Positions 61,501-64,000 of a stretch of 64,000 bases of DNA are shown here, piece by piece. The position numbers and the translations under genes are program-made. The stretch is from Phalacrocorax aristotelis (lineage: Eukaryota > Chordata > Aves > Suliformes > Phalacrocoracidae), in contig NC_134281.1 in the NCBI RefSeq assembly GCF_949628215.1, positions 14,890,501 to 14,954,500 on the forward strand. The letters are read 5' to 3'. Position 1 is the stretch's first letter; every line of letters starts with the position of its first letter. The notes beneath the pieces were generated by a model, which saw only the letters and a program-made list of their open reading frames with translations, was not told where the DNA came from and searched no databases.

Positions 61501-63530
61501 TTGATGACTATCTCATCTCAGAATAGCTGCCACAGGAAAGTTTAACTGCCTACACATGACTTTCTAACAAGGTACACTTCCACATGGACTTGCACGCATG
61601 AAGGTTTTAATCAGCTATTTCCATTAATGATCCAGTGGAAAAAGTACCCAGCAATGAAAACTTAGGCAGAGCATTAAATTTAGCCATTTGGGTTCTGGGG
61701 TAGAATATGACCTTTATATTTGGCACCCAGACTTTCCTAAAAGATTCTCCTATGGGAGTAGGCCATGTCAAGATGAGATTCATATACTGAGTGGGAAATG
61801 ACTAGTGCTGCTGCTGACAGCATTCATGGCAGCAGCCATGACAGCTCTAGGGATTAGGATGGGGTATGTCTTTTTCTCCAGTTCCTCCCTTGGATTACAA
61901 AAGAGGTCTTGCAATGGATTTCAGTGCATCAACCTTCATGAAGTACTTTTGCATCTCCTTTTAGCCCTACAGCTTTCAGAATCTGGAATTACCTGAGCTT
62001 GCATGTATCCTAGCAAGGGTTCTAGCATAGCAATTTTCTTTTTGTACTGAAGAGTATTTAATGCACAGAAATAATGCATCATAGTCTGATGCTGTTTCTT
62101 CCTTGAAGTATATACATCTTCTGTAACTTCAGCCTTGATCTAAAGAGACACAGACAGGGGGAGGGGGAAAACAGAATGTTTGAGACTTGGTATTCATCAC
62201 ATGCCTTCTAGGCAGCTTTATAGCCAGCATGGAAAAACAACACAACAATGTTCTACCCTCTATCATCAGCAATTGCGTATTTTACCCTACCACCATTCTG
62301 CTTCTCTAACTTACATGAGACACATGGAAAACAAATACAGCATTCTTTTCTCCCTGGAAAGTGTGGTTATTTCTTTACAAAAATATATTTAATATAGTGT
62401 CACAACCTTAATCGTAGAGCAATCTGGTATTACAAGGCAGGCATGTATTGGGGAAAGCTGCTTTTCTGTTCTGAAGCAAACTGCCTAGACTGCTAAAAAC
62501 CATCAAACTTCAGGTGCAATCTACCATACATTGTTTTCCATCATGAATATATATATTAGATTAAAATAATTTATCTCCTCTAAAAATCTTAATATTAAGT
62601 ATTTTAGTTTACAAACCTTTTCATTTTCCCTTCTTTTTGATAACCGACTGTATCTGGTAATGGCAGCATCATGGTCTAAGCAATCAAGAGAGAATTTATG
62701 ATTATTTTGATAAATTAATGACTTCAAAAACAAGAGCAGAAAACCGTTTATATCACCTCATGTTGCATAGCCAGCTGAATGCAAAATTCTATGTTATTAA
62801 AACCTTTAAGAATTATTCTTGCCTGTTTATAATTACTTCACTGCCACAAATACTTGGGCTGAAGAAAAATTCTAACCAGATGCAAATACGGCCAAATTGT
62901 TACAAATTTCCCTAAACATCTAATATTCTTCAAAGACAGAAACTTTCTATAAGTAGAAACAACTTTCCATTGTGAAAACCTGTATCTGATCTTTTTTGCT
63001 TCTAAAGCAATGAAGCAATTTACACTGAGAAGAGCAGAATCTTTACTTAATCCTTACTTAAAGAGTGTGCTCTCCATGAGGATATAGTAGAGCTAGCTAA
63101 AAAAAGTAACTTCTGACAGTGGGGAAGAGAACTATCAAACTAGTTTTAGGGAGGTAAATTTGTTTATTAATCCAGGCCTGACTTTAAAAAGTGAGCTAGC
63201 ACCTTACTACTTTTAGTAATCTTGGTAGCATAATCCTAAATTACTTAATAATTATATATCCATTTAAAGTATTGTATAAAAGACTAATACTGTCAATTTG
63301 CCTTAGCGCTTTGCTACACAAACCAGAGATTTACAAGTGAACGAAGGAAAACTGGTGCCTAAGTATCGCTGAAAAAAATCACAGCTTAATTAGTTGCTTT
63401 AAGCCTTGCAAATATCTTTACTGAGTAAACAATCTACAATAATACTGTTGTCTTGTAATATCTATAACATTAAGTATTTTACACTTACCATTGCTTGCAA
63501 TTTGGAAAACTTCTTTTAGAGTTAATATCT
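49369..63530 (-). CDS. APPL1: APPL1, endosomal adaptor with PH, PTB and BAR domains, 3' part (17 exons)
   Basis: Rab5 effector on early endosomes that binds AKT and adiponectin receptors and couples membrane traffic to signalling. Seventeen exons read on the minus strand give about 583 residues, matching human residues from about 126 to the end (709). Seen in order: end of the BAR domain (EILTLKEVFQIASND to SVQN), PH domain (NLTRKAGYLNARNKTGL to NPE), a Ser/Pro-rich linker with LVAPDTPIQFDIISP, the PTB domain (DSILHQLFIVRFLGSMEVKS to ALHAEL), a basic helix (KASEKQKEIDRVKEK) and the acidic tail SEDSDLGEDGKKRESEA. All introns are GT-AG and phases agree throughout. The first exons lie beyond 64000. 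APPL2 was considered, but the tail and linker are of APPL1 type and the neighbours fit. Confidence 0.96.
50131..50220 (-). CDS. APPL1: APPL1 exon: basic C-terminal helix
   Basis: 30 codons, DRKASEKQKEIDRVKEKQQ and NKQKQIEK, phase 0, donor GTACAT. Likely a charged helix after the PTB domain. Confidence 0.94.
50568..50618 (-). CDS. APPL1: APPL1 exon: end of PTB
   Basis: 17 codons, ICDSVGLAKQIALHAEL, phase 0, donor GTAAGA. It is the C-terminal PTB helix. Confidence 0.94.
50870..51016 (-). CDS. APPL1: APPL1 exon: PTB core
   Basis: 49 codons, FPLPNVVLYATHQENKRLFG, then VCYIFESNNEGEK, phase 0, donor GTATTG. Confidence 0.96.
52332..52368 (-). CDS. APPL1: APPL1 exon: PTB (37 bp)
   Basis: Completes Lys, then LIDPQTQVTRLR. 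Donor GTAAGT. Short but fits both flanking phases exactly. Confidence 0.92.
52469..52643 (-). CDS. APPL1: APPL1 exon: start of PTB
   Basis: DSILHQLFIVRFLGSMEVKS, VVYETMRQILAARAIHNIF and LLVTCDCL. Donor GTAAGT. Confidence 0.96.
53031..53080 (-). CDS. APPL1: APPL1 exon: linker (50 bp)
   Basis: RTNPFGESGGSKSETE. It is one residue shorter than human (GGSK against GGSTK). Donor GTAAAG. Confidence 0.92.
53081..55385 (-). other. APPL1 intron
   Basis: About 2.3 kb of AT-rich intron without a recognised exon or repeat family. Confidence 0.7.
55386..55568 (-). CDS. APPL1: APPL1 exon: Ser/Pro linker
   Basis: QSRPPAARTSSTGSLGSES, then LVAPDTPIQFDIISPVSED. Donor GTAGGG. Confidence 0.95.
56139..56230 (-). 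CDS. APPL1: APPL1 exon after PH
   Basis: EIAARVNQSALEAVTPSPSF and QQRHESMRPT, ending two bases into a Val codon. Donor GTAAGC. Confidence 0.93.
57995..58051 (-). CDS. APPL1: APPL1 exon: end of PH
   Basis: 19 codons, WICTINNISKQIYLSENPE, containing the C-terminal PH helix. Donor GTAACT. Confidence 0.95.
58962..59004 (-). CDS. APPL1: APPL1 exon: PH (43 bp)
   Basis: Completes Lys, then SSILQAESKKDYEE. Donor GTAAGC. Confidence 0.93.
59500..59688 (-). CDS. APPL1: APPL1 exon: PH core
   Basis: KTGLVSSSWERQFYFTQGGN, then MDIDNCSVMAVDCEDRRYCF and SFDGK. Donor GTAAGT. Confidence 0.96.
60978..61136 (-). CDS. APPL1: APPL1 exon: BAR-PH junction
   Basis: VRREMECEVENMQQTIEDLE, then LTRKAGYLNAR at the start of PH. 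Donor GTAAGA. Confidence 0.96.
61244..61326 (-). CDS. APPL1: APPL1 exon: BAR
   Basis: ISFFKMGSENLTEQLEEFL, then NIGTSVQ and two bases of Asn. Donor GTAAGT; the acceptor has a T11 tract. Confidence 0.94.
61993..62139 (-). CDS. APPL1: APPL1 exon: BAR
   Basis: 49 codons, IKAEVTEDVYTSRKKQHQTM, then LQYKKKIAMLEPLLGYMQAQ. Donor GTAATT. Confidence 0.95.
62617..62675 (-). CDS. APPL1: APPL1 exon: BAR (59 bp)
   Basis: HDAAITRYSRLSKRRENEK, phase 0 exit, donor GTTTGT. Confidence 0.93.
63489..63530 (-). CDS. APPL1: APPL1 exon: BAR (42 bp), first in window
   Basis: EILTLKEVFQIASN plus one base of Asp. Donor GTAAG. Upstream exons are outside the window. Confidence 0.9.
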
Positions 63531-64000
63531 CTACAAAACAACATATCACAAGTTAAATAAGTTGTTATTAACATAATATTTATATATTAAGGTTTCTCAT
63601 GCAATGTTTCACCAATGAACAGTTGCAGTTCACACCTAGTACCATACTGAGTTAGTTACCAGCACAGGCACTATGTGGCCAGCGAAGTCTGCTCCTTCTT
63701 AGGGCCTGAGCATTGTTTATGTGACTGTCCGGCTTACCAGAAAAGATACTGTACTGGACTGTACTATGGTAAGGAGGAACTTCTTGTCAAAAGACTTTAA
63801 AAGACATTGTCAATACAAATGCATCACCTATAGCTCTGGTCTGAGCTCTGGTCTGAGTTGGAGAAGTGGAAGCACAGGAGTCGGGGAAGTATCACTGGAT
63901 CAAAGGAAAGCCCCAAACACATTGTGATTCCTCCTACCTAAAATTAGTCATGTTCTACATGGTAATTTGGTCTCACTGTGTCAGGAAACTGGAAAGAGTA
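63531..64000 (-). other. APPL1 intron (partial)
   Basis: No exon recognised. A perfect 12-bp tandem duplication (AGCTCTGGTCTG twice) lies at 63832-63855. Confidence 0.65.

Noticed and set aside
1-64000. Bacterial-type systems (operons, CRISPR arrays, phage defence)
   Set aside because: The sequence is spliced vertebrate DNA throughout; no spaced direct-repeat array or operon-like gene packing was seen.

Overview
The window is a stretch of bird nuclear genome carrying three protein-coding genes with short exons: the 3' half of DNAH12 (+ strand, 30 exons, 1657-29257), a complete ASB14 coding sequence (+ strand, 9 coding exons, 32439-43105), and the 3' part of APPL1 (- strand, 17 exons, 63530 down to 49369). 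The exons were assembled by hand from splice signals and reading phase. Each gene gives one continuous open frame: 1,589 codons of DNAH12, 594 of ASB14 and about 583 of APPL1. The order DNAH12 > ASB14 > < APPL1 is the conserved vertebrate order (human 3p14.3). The bird call rests on three CR1 LINE copies and a solo LTR that starts with TGTTGTGGTTTAACCCC, a type familiar from bird genomes. A non-galliform bird is a weaker guess.

Region by region: 1-1656 is intron upstream of the first visible DNAH12 exon. 1657-29257 holds the end of AAA4, the stalk and microtubule-binding domain, AAA5, AAA6 and the C-terminal domain of an axonemal inner-arm dynein heavy chain. A 1.8-kb antisense CR1 lies in one DNAH12 intron and a short sense CR1 in another. 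29258-32410 is intergenic, with two possible non-coding ASB14 leader exons. 32439-43105 encodes an ankyrin-repeat/SOCS-box substrate receptor for a Cullin-5 ubiquitin ligase. Its intron 5 holds a CR1 fragment and a solo LTR in antisense. 43106-49368 separates the two convergent genes and probably includes the long APPL1 3' UTR. 49369-63530 encodes the end of the BAR domain, the PH domain, the PTB domain and the C-terminal tail of the endosomal adaptor APPL1. 63531-64000 is APPL1 intron.

The three genes have unrelated jobs (ciliary motility, ubiquitin ligase substrate choice, endosomal signalling) and are neighbours by conserved synteny, not as a pathway. I saw no new multi-gene system. The points most worth checking are a non-canonical TT splice donor after ASB14 coding exon 2, a GC-AG intron in DNAH12, a ubiquitin-interacting-motif-like N-terminus in ASB14, a perfect 18-bp inverted repeat in ASB14 intron 6, two GC-rich blocks of unknown origin, and an LTR promoter aimed antisense through ASB14.
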